From Pseudomonadota bacterium (GTDB lineage: Bacteria > Myxococcota_A > Polyangia > Polyangiales > Polyangiaceae): 64,000 bases of DNA. Shown here piece by piece: positions 28,101-36,162 of this stretch (position 1 is its first letter; every line of letters begins with the position of its first letter). Under the pieces are notes generated by a model that made no database searches, was not told the DNA's origin, and worked only from the letters and a program-made list of their open reading frames with translations. A program made the position numbers and the translations under genes. The stretch is taken from positions 17,419 through 81,418 of the forward strand of contig JAFAER010000139.1 in assembly GCA_023423895.1 (NCBI GenBank), written 5' to 3'.

Positions 28101-28585
28101 ACGTCGCCGTGTGCGGCCTCGGCCATGGCCGCCAGCCATCGCGACTTTTCGTTCGAGTCGAGCTCGGCGCCGACCTCGAAGACGGGAACATCCCACGGGG
28201 CGTCTCGTTGCCCGGTGACGAACACGAGGAGCCGGCCGCCATCTCTCACCAGCTCGCTCGCGACGTCGAAGTCCCAGGTGTTCTCCCTGGGAAGCAGACC
28301 GACGACGGCGACCGCGCGCTTCGTCGAGGCCGCGGCGATGGCCTCGGCCCAGGCCAGCGGCTCGAGCGACGACGCCTTCACGCCGAGCTGGGCTGCTGCA
28401 TCGCAAAAACGCGGAGCCCCTGGCCTCGCGACGACCGTCACAGGGTGGACGCCGCTCGCACGGAGCCGTCTCGCAACATGAGCGATGATCGCCCCGTGGA
28501 GCCCGGAGGAACACTTGACGACGATGGCGCCCGACGCGGCGCCCATCAACCGATCGTCGAGCTCGACGAATCTGCTCGCATTCAC
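25115..28585 (-). CDS. Sigma-54-dependent activator with long TPR sensor region
   Basis: About 1156 residues. Residues ~15-200 resemble a degenerate nucleotide-binding domain (AIVVKCSSGLHGAIIAHVAR where a P-loop would sit). Residues ~250-780 are TPR-like helices. From about 806 comes a complete AAA+ domain with Walker A GESGTGKE (839-846), the sigma-54 contact loop GAFTGA (886-891) and Walker B GGTLFLDEIGD. A Fis-type helix-turn-helix (NISRAAALLGMKRPRLSQL) ends the protein. It should activate sigma-54 promoters in response to a protein or ligand bound by the TPRs; there is no receiver domain. The start is uncertain: the GTG at 28585 is my choice, while a GTG at 28786 would overlap the upstream barrel gene. 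The stop overlaps the DLPR lipoprotein start. Confidence 0.88.
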   Translation of the reverse strand: MNASRFVELDDRLMGAASGAIVVKCSSGLHGAIIAHVARRLRASGVHPVTVVARPGAPRFCDAAAQLGVKASSLEPLAWAEAIAAASTKRAVAVVGLLPRENTWDFDVASELVRDGGRLLVFVTGQRDAPWDVPVFEVGAELDSNEKSRWLAAMAEAAHGDVATSDLVGLEGWWRKARRPKPEPIDTLSELGEEDRAAARLLALVGRMLDSSALRADLSCQLNELLEAGVLVTNGTRVGLHWDVDTRKLEASATSGERLLAAQLLVDAKVEPDVWAYARAAHLFLAAGKPEDADAAIARALEDSAGTRVAVDLAERWFEAILPVRGQDGLLLRTRAAERALSLGDAKGALRWCESAQTLKPREPSTALLMGQVLVQLGDPVAARVSLENAHSWAHDDEQRARALAELAEVAFLAGDLDAASDHAKQAGSLASTASTQLAARNTLGKMFLLRGRWEEADRHFAEDALFASSAGESAAELRAGLNRAIALLSNDAIEKARTILERVRDDAVRLREERAEAFACINLGVVAYRQRDYVTALGTWDRSLRLQRVLPGRASVTHTLANLAELRLRLGLRAHAEQTLTFGRSLVATDAPAAVAHYRRVVAKIALARGDTELARNETESALKLARTAGDVETLAWAELLMARIALEEGNLTMAAPILEEAGAATTNVQIRAEAMILRAIHLRSIGAGCALDAATDAAAAARSSGDEDLIIEALMLLALGCRDSGDLEAARTHCEKAMLTRERVAATLPADIRTAYLAKPEGVALIKLHVSLGACNEAPELDLREKVTAPTRATTHRQIVGEHPQIRSLMLTVGKVARSNATVLIQGESGTGKELVAEAIHRASDRRDGPLVSVNCAALVESLLLSELFGHEKGAFTGASSRRRGRFELAEGGTLFLDEIGDISPRTQVALLRVLQEKTFERVGGISPICADVRVICATHRNLKAMVERGEFREDLYYRLRGITVDVPPLRARSTDIGRLGEHLLARFAAERNEPVKTLSADAIALLQRHKWPGNVRELDNVLRAVALFADGNVIDVADLVAHVDELRAVAQLAVSTHAPVSVRTHAAPEPTGAEPASTDGEPRPEGDRYEQIRRGEMTLYDLKRQIEHDCIVRALEETKGNISRAAALLGMKRPRLSQLAKKYRMSVAQEEES

Positions 28586-28754
28586 CGTCGCGACCTGAGG
28601 AGCGGCGTTTGCCAAGGCGAGCGTCTGCCGGTGCAAGGCCCGCTCCAGACGTCGTGCTCCCGAAACCGCCTCTGCATTTGCCGTTGCCGCGCTGCGCCTG
28701 TCACGGAATGCACGGTCGACACCGTTACTTCGAGTACGCACCTCGCGGGCGGAG

Positions 28755-30602
28755 TCAGAAGCGCAACGTGAGCTCCACACGTGCACCTTCGAACGCGGGG
28801 AAGATCCGACAAACCCCGTTCACGCACTTCAGTCCGCCTCGTTGCTGTCCGACGAGGATCTTCACGTTCGATTCGCTGCTCATTCGAAACAAGAGCCCGC
28901 CGTTCAGGTAGTAGGTCGGATTTCCCGGGCGCGTCGTGTACTCGAAGCCCTGGCTCAACACCCATTTCGGCGCAATTTTCAGGGCGGTGTAGTGCTCGCC
29001 TTCGCGCCAGCTCTCGACGCTGCCGCCTGGCTCGCGAAGACGGTGCCGTCCCATGAGCTCGATCGACGTGGCGTGTCCGATGTACTGGGACAGTGTGTAG
29101 GTAATGCTCTTCTCCTGGTAGAAGCTCGAGCCCTCGCCGGTAACGTCGCTCCGGAATCCAACCGTCGAGAACAGATAGGACCGGGACTCGTCCCAATAGA
29201 GCTGCACGCCTGTCGTTCCGTCCCAGACGTCATTCCGGGCAGCCGCAGCCTTCGTGCCGCGATCGCCGACGAAACTGCCAGATCGGTCGCACGCCCCCGC
29301 ACTGGACTCGGAATGCGTACGAGCATGGATGGCCTGCACATAGGGAACGAAGTTTCTCGACAGGCGGACGTCGACGCGGGCACGGCCGCCGTCGACGCAG
29401 GTATTGAACGCACCGGCCATGTTGTCCTGGGTGATGGCCTCGGCGGTCGGCGGCTGGGAATATGCGAGATTCGCGAAAGCGTCCGCCGTGCGCGTGTTGA
29501 CGGCCGCGGCGACCGGGCTGAAGTTCCGATAGCTCTTCATCTCGAGCGTCGTGACGAGCGGACCGAAGGTGCCGGAGTGCGTTGCATACAGGGCATTTCC
29601 CTGCGCCGTGGCTCCGTTCCGCGCCGGGTCATCGAAGACGCGACGCTGCGTAACCCCGACCACGTACAGACTTCCGAGAGGACCGAGACGCGGCACCTCC
29701 ACGGACTGTGCGACCATGTCGACCTCCGTGGCCTGGCGCGTCGGGTCGGTCCCATCCAATACGTCGATCCAGGACTGAGTGTCGGCGGGGTCGCACGAGC
29801 CGAGCTCCGACAGAAGGCCGCGGTCCACGATTCGACCTCGGTCGAACGCGTATGGAGCACACCGCGTGTAGCGGGCGGCGGAGGTCGCGAGCACGATGGG
29901 CAAACCTCTTCCCGCCTGGATCTCCGCAGCCACGACACGGTCCGAGCCGAACACGGGATGCGGAGAACGATTGTCCGTCGGGACCCGTTGGAGGAAGAGC
30001 GCGCCGCCGGACGCTTCGTCGACGCGGGATGGGTTCGCAATCCCGGCGACTCCGGTGAACGAGAAGAGCCCCTTCGTGACGGCCAGCTTTCCTCCGCGAA
30101 CCGTCGTATCGATGCCGAGGTCGTCGACCTTCCGCATCGACATGACGAAGCCGCGCGCCATCTGCACGTAGGCGTCGCCGAGTGTGACCTCGATCCCGGG
30201 AGCCGAATACGTCAGCCAGAGCTTCGCCGGGTATATGGTTGCCGGGAACCGATAGGAATCGAAGGCGAGAAGCTCGCGCTTCTCATCGGGAGTCCTCGCC
30301 AGGTCTTCGGGGCGACGCCAGTAGAGGGAGGAATCGAGCCGGGTCCCCAGCGTGAAGCTCCCGAGCGACAGCTGCGCATTGAGCCGATTGATCCAAAAGC
30401 CGAACCCTGCGCTCGCTGCTCTCTGGCCTTCGCTGGTGCGCGGGTCGAAGCGTTGAGTGAAAATCGAGACGTTCGTGACGTCGAGCTTCACGGGCTCGTC
30501 GCGCAGGATCGGGAGATCGACGGCGCGAGCTCGGGCGGATACCGTCACGACGCCGAGCGCAATGGCGAGTCGGAGCGCCCTATTCGACAGCTTCGAGGAC
30601 AC
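28755..30602 (-). CDS. Outer-membrane beta-barrel protein
   Basis: A 615-residue exported protein. The signal peptide is MSSKLSNRALRLAIALGVV followed by a SARARA cleavage region. The mature part alternates hydrophobic and polar residues, is rich in Tyr, Thr, Arg and Gly, and ends with ELTLRF; the terminal Phe is the classical signal for outer-membrane barrel insertion. Two Cys pairs (CDPADTQ region and CVNGVC near the end) are unusual for a barrel and could be targets of the thioredoxins encoded upstream. I cannot name the family with confidence. The GTG start at 30602 overlaps the end of the TlpA-like gene by 23 bases, so the genes form one operon. Confidence 0.72.
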   Translation of the reverse strand: MSSKLSNRALRLAIALGVVTVSARARAVDLPILRDEPVKLDVTNVSIFTQRFDPRTSEGQRAASAGFGFWINRLNAQLSLGSFTLGTRLDSSLYWRRPEDLARTPDEKRELLAFDSYRFPATIYPAKLWLTYSAPGIEVTLGDAYVQMARGFVMSMRKVDDLGIDTTVRGGKLAVTKGLFSFTGVAGIANPSRVDEASGGALFLQRVPTDNRSPHPVFGSDRVVAAEIQAGRGLPIVLATSAARYTRCAPYAFDRGRIVDRGLLSELGSCDPADTQSWIDVLDGTDPTRQATEVDMVAQSVEVPRLGPLGSLYVVGVTQRRVFDDPARNGATAQGNALYATHSGTFGPLVTTLEMKSYRNFSPVAAAVNTRTADAFANLAYSQPPTAEAITQDNMAGAFNTCVDGGRARVDVRLSRNFVPYVQAIHARTHSESSAGACDRSGSFVGDRGTKAAAARNDVWDGTTGVQLYWDESRSYLFSTVGFRSDVTGEGSSFYQEKSITYTLSQYIGHATSIELMGRHRLREPGGSVESWREGEHYTALKIAPKWVLSQGFEYTTRPGNPTYYLNGGLLFRMSSESNVKILVGQQRGGLKCVNGVCRIFPAFEGARVELTLRF

Positions 30603-31122
30603 GTCGAACGTCCGCGGCGATGTGCTCGTCGTCTCCCGGGTTGTATCCTTCGCGGACGACGACGATGCGTCCGGCGCGATCGATCAACACCGAGAGCGGT
30701 GCGCTCTTGCGGGGGTTGTAGATACTCGCGATCCGTGAGTCCTCGTCCATGACGACCGGAAAGGTGAGGCCGTTGCGCTTCACGAACGCCGGGACCATGG
30801 CTATCGAATCGGGGCCGTCCATCGAGACGGCGACGACCACGAATCCCTTGTCCTTGTTTCGATCGTAGAGCGCCTGGAGATGGGGAAACTCTGCGAGGCA
30901 TGGCTCGCACCAGGTCGCCCAGAAGTCGATCAGGATCACGCTCTTTCCGACGTGATCGCTCAAGCGGAAGGTCTGGCCGTCGACGTCCTTCGTGGTGAAG
31001 TCCTTGGCCGTCGTTCCCTTACCGATGGGGCTCTTCGCTCCTTCACCCGGATCGTTCTTCACCCCGCAGGCGGAGAGCAGGACCGACGCGACGAGAAAGC
31101 ATCGAAATACGCTGGAGGTCAT
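30580..31122 (-). CDS. TlpA-family thioredoxin lipoprotein
   Basis: A 180-residue periplasmic thioredoxin-fold protein. The lipoprotein signal ends LLSAC (Cys 20). The active site is FWATWCEPCLAEFP, with the CxxC in the usual place of TlpA/ResA proteins, and the cis-Pro loop reads KSAPLSVLID. These proteins usually reduce disulfides, for example in cytochrome c maturation, but can act in thiol repair or signalling. The ATG at 31122 is preferred because AGGAG stands 5 bases upstream; a second ATG at 31138-31140 lies inside the upstream stop codon region. The gene follows the other thioredoxin-like gene with a short gap and overlaps the barrel gene. Confidence 0.88.
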   Translation of the reverse strand: MTSSVFRCFLVASVLLSACGVKNDPGEGAKSPIGKGTTAKDFTTKDVDGQTFRLSDHVGKSVILIDFWATWCEPCLAEFPHLQALYDRNKDKGFVVVAVSMDGPDSIAMVPAFVKRNGLTFPVVMDEDSRIASIYNPRKSAPLSVLIDRAGRIVVVREGYNPGDDEHIAADVRRVLEAVE

Positions 31123-31139
31123 CGTGTCTCCTGGCCCCA

Positions 31140-31892
31140 TTACTCAGCGGCCTTGGCAGGATGGGTAGCCGTCCAGTCCAACCACTTTTCGACGTGAGCC
31201 ACGATGTCGGGCGGCGCGCCTTGGCTCGCCGTCAAGATCTCCATCGATCGGGCGTCGATATCCAGATTGAAGGGGACCGAGTTGGCCCGAAAGAACGAGC
31301 CAAGCGCGTTCTGGTCGGGATCGAGCATGACGGTGAAGTTGAGCGGAGTGGTGTAGACGCGGCCGGAGTCATCTTCACGCGGGCCTTCGATCCACTTCTT
31401 CAGGATCTCGGTCGTCGCGCCGACTCCGGCCTTGGGGCCGTCGATGAGAGCCTCGAGGAAGACGACGCCGCGCGGAGCCAACTCTGCTGCGACGCGCGAT
31501 GCGATGAGCTCGGTCTCGTAGTTGCACGGACCGCACCAGTTGGACGCTCCGATGATGTGAATGAGTTTGAAGTCGGTCCCGGTCGGGTCGTAGAACTCCG
31601 AGAGCGAGACGCGCTGCGTTTCTCCGCTCGGATCGGTCATCGTCGTCGGAGTGACGTTCTTGTATCCATAGAACACCAAGTTTCGGATGCGCTGTCCGGC
31701 GGTCTTTCCTTGACGTGGATTCGTTCCGAGATCGTCGACGGGATAGCAGTCACCTTTGGGGTTCTGCTCGCACGAGCCGGTTGGCGGCGGCTCTGGAGTG
31801 ATCCCCCCAAAGCCCTTCGGCTGCGGCTCACCGCAAGCAAGGACAGCAAGCATCACGGCGCACGACCCGGTCACGATGAATGACGTCTTCAT
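31140..31892 (-). CDS. Second thioredoxin-fold lipoprotein
   Basis: A 250-residue exported protein with lipobox VLAC (Cys 19) and a Pro/Gly/Cys-containing linker. It then has a thioredoxin-like domain with the active site GASNWCGPCNYETEL, the canonical WCGPC of thioredoxin. The domain is larger than the neighbouring TlpA-like protein and ends EKWLDWTATHPAKAAE. Start choice: two ATGs six bases apart (31898 and 31892); GAGG sits 6 bases before the second. It is the first gene of the minus-strand cluster that continues through TlpA, the barrel and the activator. It is divergent from a Cys-rich exported protein 205 bases away. Confidence 0.82.
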   Translation of the reverse strand: MKTSFIVTGSCAVMLAVLACGEPQPKGFGGITPEPPPTGSCEQNPKGDCYPVDDLGTNPRQGKTAGQRIRNLVFYGYKNVTPTTMTDPSGETQRVSLSEFYDPTGTDFKLIHIIGASNWCGPCNYETELIASRVAAELAPRGVVFLEALIDGPKAGVGATTEILKKWIEGPREDDSGRVYTTPLNFTVMLDPDQNALGSFFRANSVPFNLDIDARSMEILTASQGAPPDIVAHVEKWLDWTATHPAKAAE

Positions 31893-32097
31893 GGGCATCC
31901 TCGGTGAGTGGAGCGGTCCCCTCGTGCAGGCCGTATGCCCAACGCCTCTTCGCGTGCTCTCCGCCGGAAAGCAGGCCGGAACGTACGCGACGGGAGCGAG
32001 GTGTAATCGCCGCGACGTAACGGGCGCGACGGTCAGCGGCTGGTGAGCGCGCATCCGCCCGTTTCGCGATGGCATCAACCTCGCTTGTCGCGCGCGC
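31893..32097. other. Divergent promoter region of the thioredoxin cluster
   Basis: These 205 bases separate the thioredoxin-like gene from the Cys-rich exported protein gene and must hold both promoters. I looked for a sigma-54 element (GG-N10-GC) on both strands because an activator is encoded in the cluster, and found no convincing match. No strong dyad was noticed. Confidence 0.3.
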
Positions 32098-33228
32098 ATG
32101 AACGACACTTCGAGACGCTTGAAGCACCTGGTCGTGAGCGCAACGTTCGCGATCGGCCTCGGGTCATGGGCATGCACGACCGCAGAGGCGACCTGCGAGT
32201 CCTCTTCTTGCCCCGAGGGAAACGCCTGCGTGGCGGGATTCGATACACAGGCAGACGAGGCCACCGGAGATCCCTCCAAACGCACCATGGCGTGCCGCCT
32301 CCTCTGCTCGCTCGGACCGAACGACCAGGGCATCTCCTCCCAGGACAAGTGCCCGCCGAATTTCCATTGCTCCATGGGAGGCGAGAGCGATGGCAGCACC
32401 GTGCCCTACTGTGTTCCCGACAAGCACTCGTACCCGCTCCCGGCGACAGCCGGCGGGTGGGGAGCGTCGTGCAATCCCGCCGCGGGGATCGATGCGAACC
32501 CGTCCTGCGACTCCGAGAATGGATTCTGGTGTTATGGAATCGGCCCAACGGATGCCAAAGCGTTCTGCACGCAATACGGCTGCACGGAAGACTCCGACTG
32601 CAGAGGCGGCTATTGGTGCGCCACGGTGAACAACGGGCCGAACGCCAGGACGCTCACGCGCAGCTATGGAGCAGAGTCGACGACGACCGTGTGTTTGCCC
32701 CGCGCGTGGAACCCGTGGCAAGGATCGTATTGCGCGCCATGCAACTCGGACGTCGACTGTCCGATGAACGATGGCGTCCGCCAACATTGCGTGAGCGCGG
32801 ACGGCGCCGAAGGAAGCGAGAAGATCTGCGCCGCCGAGTGCACCTCCGATCGCAACTGCAACCTCGACGGGCGTTGTGCGACGATCGCCGGAGCCGCGGC
32901 CCCCGTCTGCTTGCCGCGCGCAGGCACCTGCCGCGGAAATGGCGAGCTATGCGCTCCGTGCCGGAACGACGCTGACTGTCCGGACGGCTATTGCATCGAG
33001 GCTGGGATCTCGAGCGAACGCTTCTGCACGGTGAAGTCGAAGCAGCCTTGCTCCGATGGCGTCGCGGACTGCCCGGCGGGGCTCGCAGACACCCTGGGGG
33101 TCGCCTGCTACACAGCGCGCGGAAAGCTCGAAGATCAGTGCGTGAACCTCGTGCAGGCGGGCGTCGATGGAGCGAACAATCCCGCGCCTTCGATCGGATG
33201 TTGGACGGTCGCCCGCTCGGGTAGATGA
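32098..33228 (+). CDS. Cysteine-rich exported protein
   Basis: A 376-residue protein with a signal peptide (MNDTSRRLKHLVVSATFAIG, then SWACT; the Cys at 26 could be lipidated although the lipobox is imperfect). The rest has many cysteines in short motifs such as CESSSCPEGNACV, CPPNFHCSM, CTEDSDCRGGYWC, CAPCNSDVDCP, CTSDRNCNLDGRC and CAPCRNDADCPDGYC, the disulfide-rich repeat style of myxobacterial surface proteins. It is encoded divergently from two thioredoxin-fold lipoproteins, which makes it a natural candidate substrate for them. Function is otherwise unknown. Confidence 0.8.
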   Translation: MNDTSRRLKHLVVSATFAIGLGSWACTTAEATCESSSCPEGNACVAGFDTQADEATGDPSKRTMACRLLCSLGPNDQGISSQDKCPPNFHCSMGGESDGSTVPYCVPDKHSYPLPATAGGWGASCNPAAGIDANPSCDSENGFWCYGIGPTDAKAFCTQYGCTEDSDCRGGYWCATVNNGPNARTLTRSYGAESTTTVCLPRAWNPWQGSYCAPCNSDVDCPMNDGVRQHCVSADGAEGSEKICAAECTSDRNCNLDGRCATIAGAAAPVCLPRAGTCRGNGELCAPCRNDADCPDGYCIEAGISSERFCTVKSKQPCSDGVADCPAGLADTLGVACYTARGKLEDQCVNLVQAGVDGANNPAPSIGCWTVARSGR

Positions 33229-33295
33229 AGCGCATGGTCAGGTCGTCGCGCTCTCGCGGTCGCAAACGAGCTCACTGATCACGTCTGGGTGCACC

Positions 33296-33312
33296 TCACG
33301 GCTGCACCGTGA
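33296..33312. terminator. Hairpin between convergent Cys-rich genes
   Basis: TCACGG, loop CTGCA and CCGTGA form a perfect 6-bp stem in the 103-base gap between the stop codons of the plus-strand (33228) and minus-strand (33332) Cys-rich genes. It is a possible bidirectional terminator without a T-tract. Confidence 0.35.
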
Positions 33313-33331
33313 TCCCGTGCAGGGTCTCCAA

Positions 33332-34402
33332 TCAGGGGCAGAGGCCTTGTTGCGGCCTGCACTGGCAGAACCCGTTGGAGCCACAGAACCCGCCCCAGCA
33401 GCCGCAGTTGAGGTCGCAGTCGCCATTGCAGGTGACCGTCTGCCCGCAGTTGGTGACCCCGGTGCCGGAACACCGGCTTCCGCAGTTGTTGCTCGTCGTC
33501 GTGCAACCACAGCCGTTCGGGCCTGCGCCGCCGCCTCCGCACGTGTTCGGCGCGGTGCAGGTGTTCGGGCACTCGACGACCTGGCCACAGTTGTTCGTCC
33601 TCGGACCACACGCGACGCCGGCACACGTGGTCGTGGTCGGCTCCGGGATGCAGCAGCTCGTTCCGATGCAGACCTGGCCCGAGGCGCACTGTTGCGGACA
33701 GCCGACGTTCTGCCCGCAGTTGTTCGTCACGTTGACGCCCCCACAACGACCGCTGCAGGCCGCGCCGTTGTCACTGCAACACGAGCCGTCCGCCTTGCAG
33801 ATGGCTCCGGGCGTCGCGCACGCGCCGCCGTTGCCACAAGCCACGGTCTGACCGCAGTTGTTGACGGCCGTCCCGCACGCCTTGCCCCCGCAGGTCGTGG
33901 CCGTGGGCTCGGGATCGCAATTGCAGCTGTTGTTCGTGCACGTCCCGGTGTCGCAGCCACCGCAGTCGACGGGACGCCCGCAGTTGTCCTGGGTCTGACC
34001 GCAACGGTTGGTGCACCACGATCCCTCGGAGACGCACTGGCAGCTCCCAGTGATGCACGCCTTGCCAGCGCCGCAATCGTCCGAGCACGCGCGCGGGCTG
34101 TCGCAGTTGTCCTTGGTCGTCCCGCAGCGATCCGCACACGTCACCGCGTTCGGCTCGGGGGTGCAGGAGCTCGTGACGCCGCCGTCTCCATCCGTGACGA
34201 CGGCGCCGTCGGGGCCAATCACGGCGGGCGGCGGCGGCGAGCCGTCGAGCCCGTCGCTCGGCGACGCGAGCCGAGCCTTGTCGAAGTCGACGCCGGCGAT
34301 CGTCTCGCAGCCAGCGCCGATGACGATGCTCGTGACCGCAAGCGCGACCACGAGCACGAGCTTCGTCGGTTGAGAGCCACGGCGTCCCGGCACGATGGAC
34401 AT
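33332..34402 (-). CDS. Cysteine-rich lipoprotein with NNCGQ repeats
   Basis: A 356-residue exported protein. The signal peptide (PTKLVLVVALAVTSIVIGAGC, Cys 32) is followed by a Pro/Gly/Asp linker. Then come about eight copies of a repeat whose core is NNCGQxVxC, for example VNNCGQTVACG, VTNNCGQNVGCP, RTNNCGQVVECP and VTNCGQTVTCN, separated by CxxxC pairs. It is a different repeat type from the NCGGCG repeats of the gene at 12655. Such disulfide-rich proteins may sit on the surface; ligand unknown. The ATG at 34402 gives the best signal peptide. It is divergent from the kinase gene with a very short gap, so their promoters overlap. Confidence 0.8.
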   Translation of the reverse strand: MSIVPGRRGSQPTKLVLVVALAVTSIVIGAGCETIAGVDFDKARLASPSDGLDGSPPPPAVIGPDGAVVTDGDGGVTSSCTPEPNAVTCADRCGTTKDNCDSPRACSDDCGAGKACITGSCQCVSEGSWCTNRCGQTQDNCGRPVDCGGCDTGTCTNNSCNCDPEPTATTCGGKACGTAVNNCGQTVACGNGGACATPGAICKADGSCCSDNGAACSGRCGGVNVTNNCGQNVGCPQQCASGQVCIGTSCCIPEPTTTTCAGVACGPRTNNCGQVVECPNTCTAPNTCGGGGAGPNGCGCTTTSNNCGSRCSGTGVTNCGQTVTCNGDCDLNCGCWGGFCGSNGFCQCRPQQGLCP

Positions 34403-34463
34403 TGTAGTCCCGCGCTCGGCATTGCACCTGGGCGAAGCGTTGCTCACGAGGAATGCATCCGCA

Positions 34464-36158
34464 ATGGGTGCCAGCCTGGCGAGTCTCATTTCGTCTCCGC
34501 GCGCGCGGGGGGAGCCGCGGCACGGACTTCGCTTCGACGTCGATGCGGGGATCATCGCCGGCTCCGGTGGTAAGCTTCGGTCGTTGGGTACGGAGACCCG
34601 CCACCTTGCCGAGGGACGCGTCGGTACGCTCCTCGACGGTAAATGGTCGCTCGACGCGCTCCTCGGGTACGGCGGCAGCGCAGCGGTTTATGCGGCGACC
34701 CACCGGAACGGTAAGCGCGCTGCGATCAAGGTGCTCCACCCGCACTACGTCGGCGACGAGAACCTCCGCGGCCGCTTCACGCGCGAGGGCTACGTCGCCA
34801 ACAAAATCGAGCACCCCGGTGCCGTCTCGGTGCTCGACGACGACGTGGCGGCGGACGGGACGGTCTACCTCGTCATGGAGCTCCTCGAGGGGACCTCGCT
34901 CGAGAAGATAGGGCAGAAGGTAGGGCGCGGCGAGGCGGCGCCGCTCACGATGGCGGAGGTCGTCCGCATCGTGGACGACCTGCTCGATGTCCTCTCGAAG
35001 GCGCACGCGATCGGCATCGTCCATCGTGACATCAAGCCGGCGAACCTGTTCGTGACCACGACCGGGCAGGTGAAGGTCCTCGACTTCGGCATTGCGGGGC
35101 TCGCAGAGGCGAAAGCCGACGGTTCGTCGCTGACGCAGACGGGCTTCATGATGGGCACGCCCGCGTTCATGCCGCCCGAGCAGGCTCGCGGCCGGTGGGC
35201 GGAGGTCGATGCCCGGTCCGACGTTTTTGCTGCCGGTGCGACGATGCTCGCGCTGTTCACCGGGCGACGGCCACGTCGTGCCGAGACCGCGAACGAGGAG
35301 CTGCTCGCGGCGATGACGGCGCCGCTCGCGCCGGCGGCGTCGCTCGTTCCGAGCTTGCCGCCTGCGATCGCGTTTGTGATCGACCGAGCCGTCGCGTGGA
35401 ACCGCGACGAACGGTGGCCCACGGCTCAGGCGATGCAACAAGCGCTGCGCGCCGCCGCGCGCGAGAGCGAAGCTTCGCTCGGGGCGCCGGCGACGGGCGA
35501 CGGTGCTCCGATCGCACCGTTCATGGTGACGACGACGCTGGTCACGCCGAGCGCGCCGCCGCGCGGAGCGCATCCAGCTCCGGCCGCGAGCGTGGAGCCA
35601 CCGCCGGGCCTCACGACGAGCCGCGCCGTCCTTCACTCCGCTGCGCCTCCCGCGACACCGAAGAAGTCCACTGCAAGCGTCGCCGCTGTTTCTGTCGGCC
35701 TCTTGGTCGTGGTCGTCGGGCTCGCGGCCGGTGGTGGGCTCTACGTCCGCGCGCGAGGAGGAACACGTGCTGCTACGCCCGCGCCGCTGGCGGCCGACCC
35801 CGCGTCGGGCGCACGTCCAGGAACGCCAGCGTTGTCCGAGGACCTTCCCAGACCGACATCCGGCGTTCCTGGAGCCGCATCTGCCGTTCCCGGACCGACA
35901 TCCGACGTTCCTGGAGTCGCATCTGCCGTTCCCGGACCGGCATCCAGCGTTCCTGGAGCCGCATCTGCCGTTCCTGGAGTCGCATCTGTAACGGGCCACG
36001 CTGAAGCAACGCCGGCGGTCGGGCAGAGCGCCGACTCCGCGGCATCGACGAGCGCACCGGCGAAGCTCGACGCGAAGCCCGGTAAGACATCCTCGCCCTT
36101 TCGCCCGACGCCGTCTGCCTCGGCCGACCCAGCCAAGTACTTCGATTCCCGGTTCTGA
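34464..36158 (+). CDS. Transmembrane Ser/Thr protein kinase with repeat tail
   Basis: About 564 residues. The kinase domain is complete: glycine loop GYGGSAAV (68-75), Lys 89 in AAIKVLHPH, HRDIKPAN (187-194), DFG (207-209) and MPPEQA in place of the usual APE. After a Pro/Ala-rich linker comes one membrane helix (SVAAVSVGLLVVVVGLAAGG), and then an outer segment with three copies of a 14-residue Val-Pro-Gly-Ala repeat. The topology puts the kinase inside and the repeats in the periplasm. The start is unclear; ATG 34464 has GAGGA 11 bases upstream, while the frame is open to 34395 and the kinase core begins only at about 34640. It is followed after 4 bases by an exported-protein gene. Confidence 0.85.
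   Translation: MGASLASLISSPRARGEPRHGLRFDVDAGIIAGSGGKLRSLGTETRHLAEGRVGTLLDGKWSLDALLGYGGSAAVYAATHRNGKRAAIKVLHPHYVGDENLRGRFTREGYVANKIEHPGAVSVLDDDVAADGTVYLVMELLEGTSLEKIGQKVGRGEAAPLTMAEVVRIVDDLLDVLSKAHAIGIVHRDIKPANLFVTTTGQVKVLDFGIAGLAEAKADGSSLTQTGFMMGTPAFMPPEQARGRWAEVDARSDVFAAGATMLALFTGRRPRRAETANEELLAAMTAPLAPAASLVPSLPPAIAFVIDRAVAWNRDERWPTAQAMQQALRAAARESEASLGAPATGDGAPIAPFMVTTTLVTPSAPPRGAHPAPAASVEPPPGLTTSRAVLHSAAPPATPKKSTASVAAVSVGLLVVVVGLAAGGGLYVRARGGTRAATPAPLAADPASGARPGTPALSEDLPRPTSGVPGAASAVPGPTSDVPGVASAVPGPASSVPGAASAVPGVASVTGHAEATPAVGQSADSAASTSAPAKLDAKPGKTSSPFRPTPSASADPAKYFDSRF
35856..35990 (+). repeat. 42-bp in-frame repeats in the kinase tail
   Basis: Three full units and a partial one, each coding TSGVPGAASAVPGP or a close variant (TSDVPGVASAVPGP, ASSVPGAASAVPGV). 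Within each unit two half-repeats can be seen. The period is a multiple of three, so copy-number changes keep the frame. Confidence 0.75.
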
Positions 36159-36162
36159 ACGG

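Noticed and set aside
31893..32097. Sigma-54 promoter for the thioredoxin cluster
   Set aside because: No GG-N10-GC element with the flanking consensus was found on either strand by eye.
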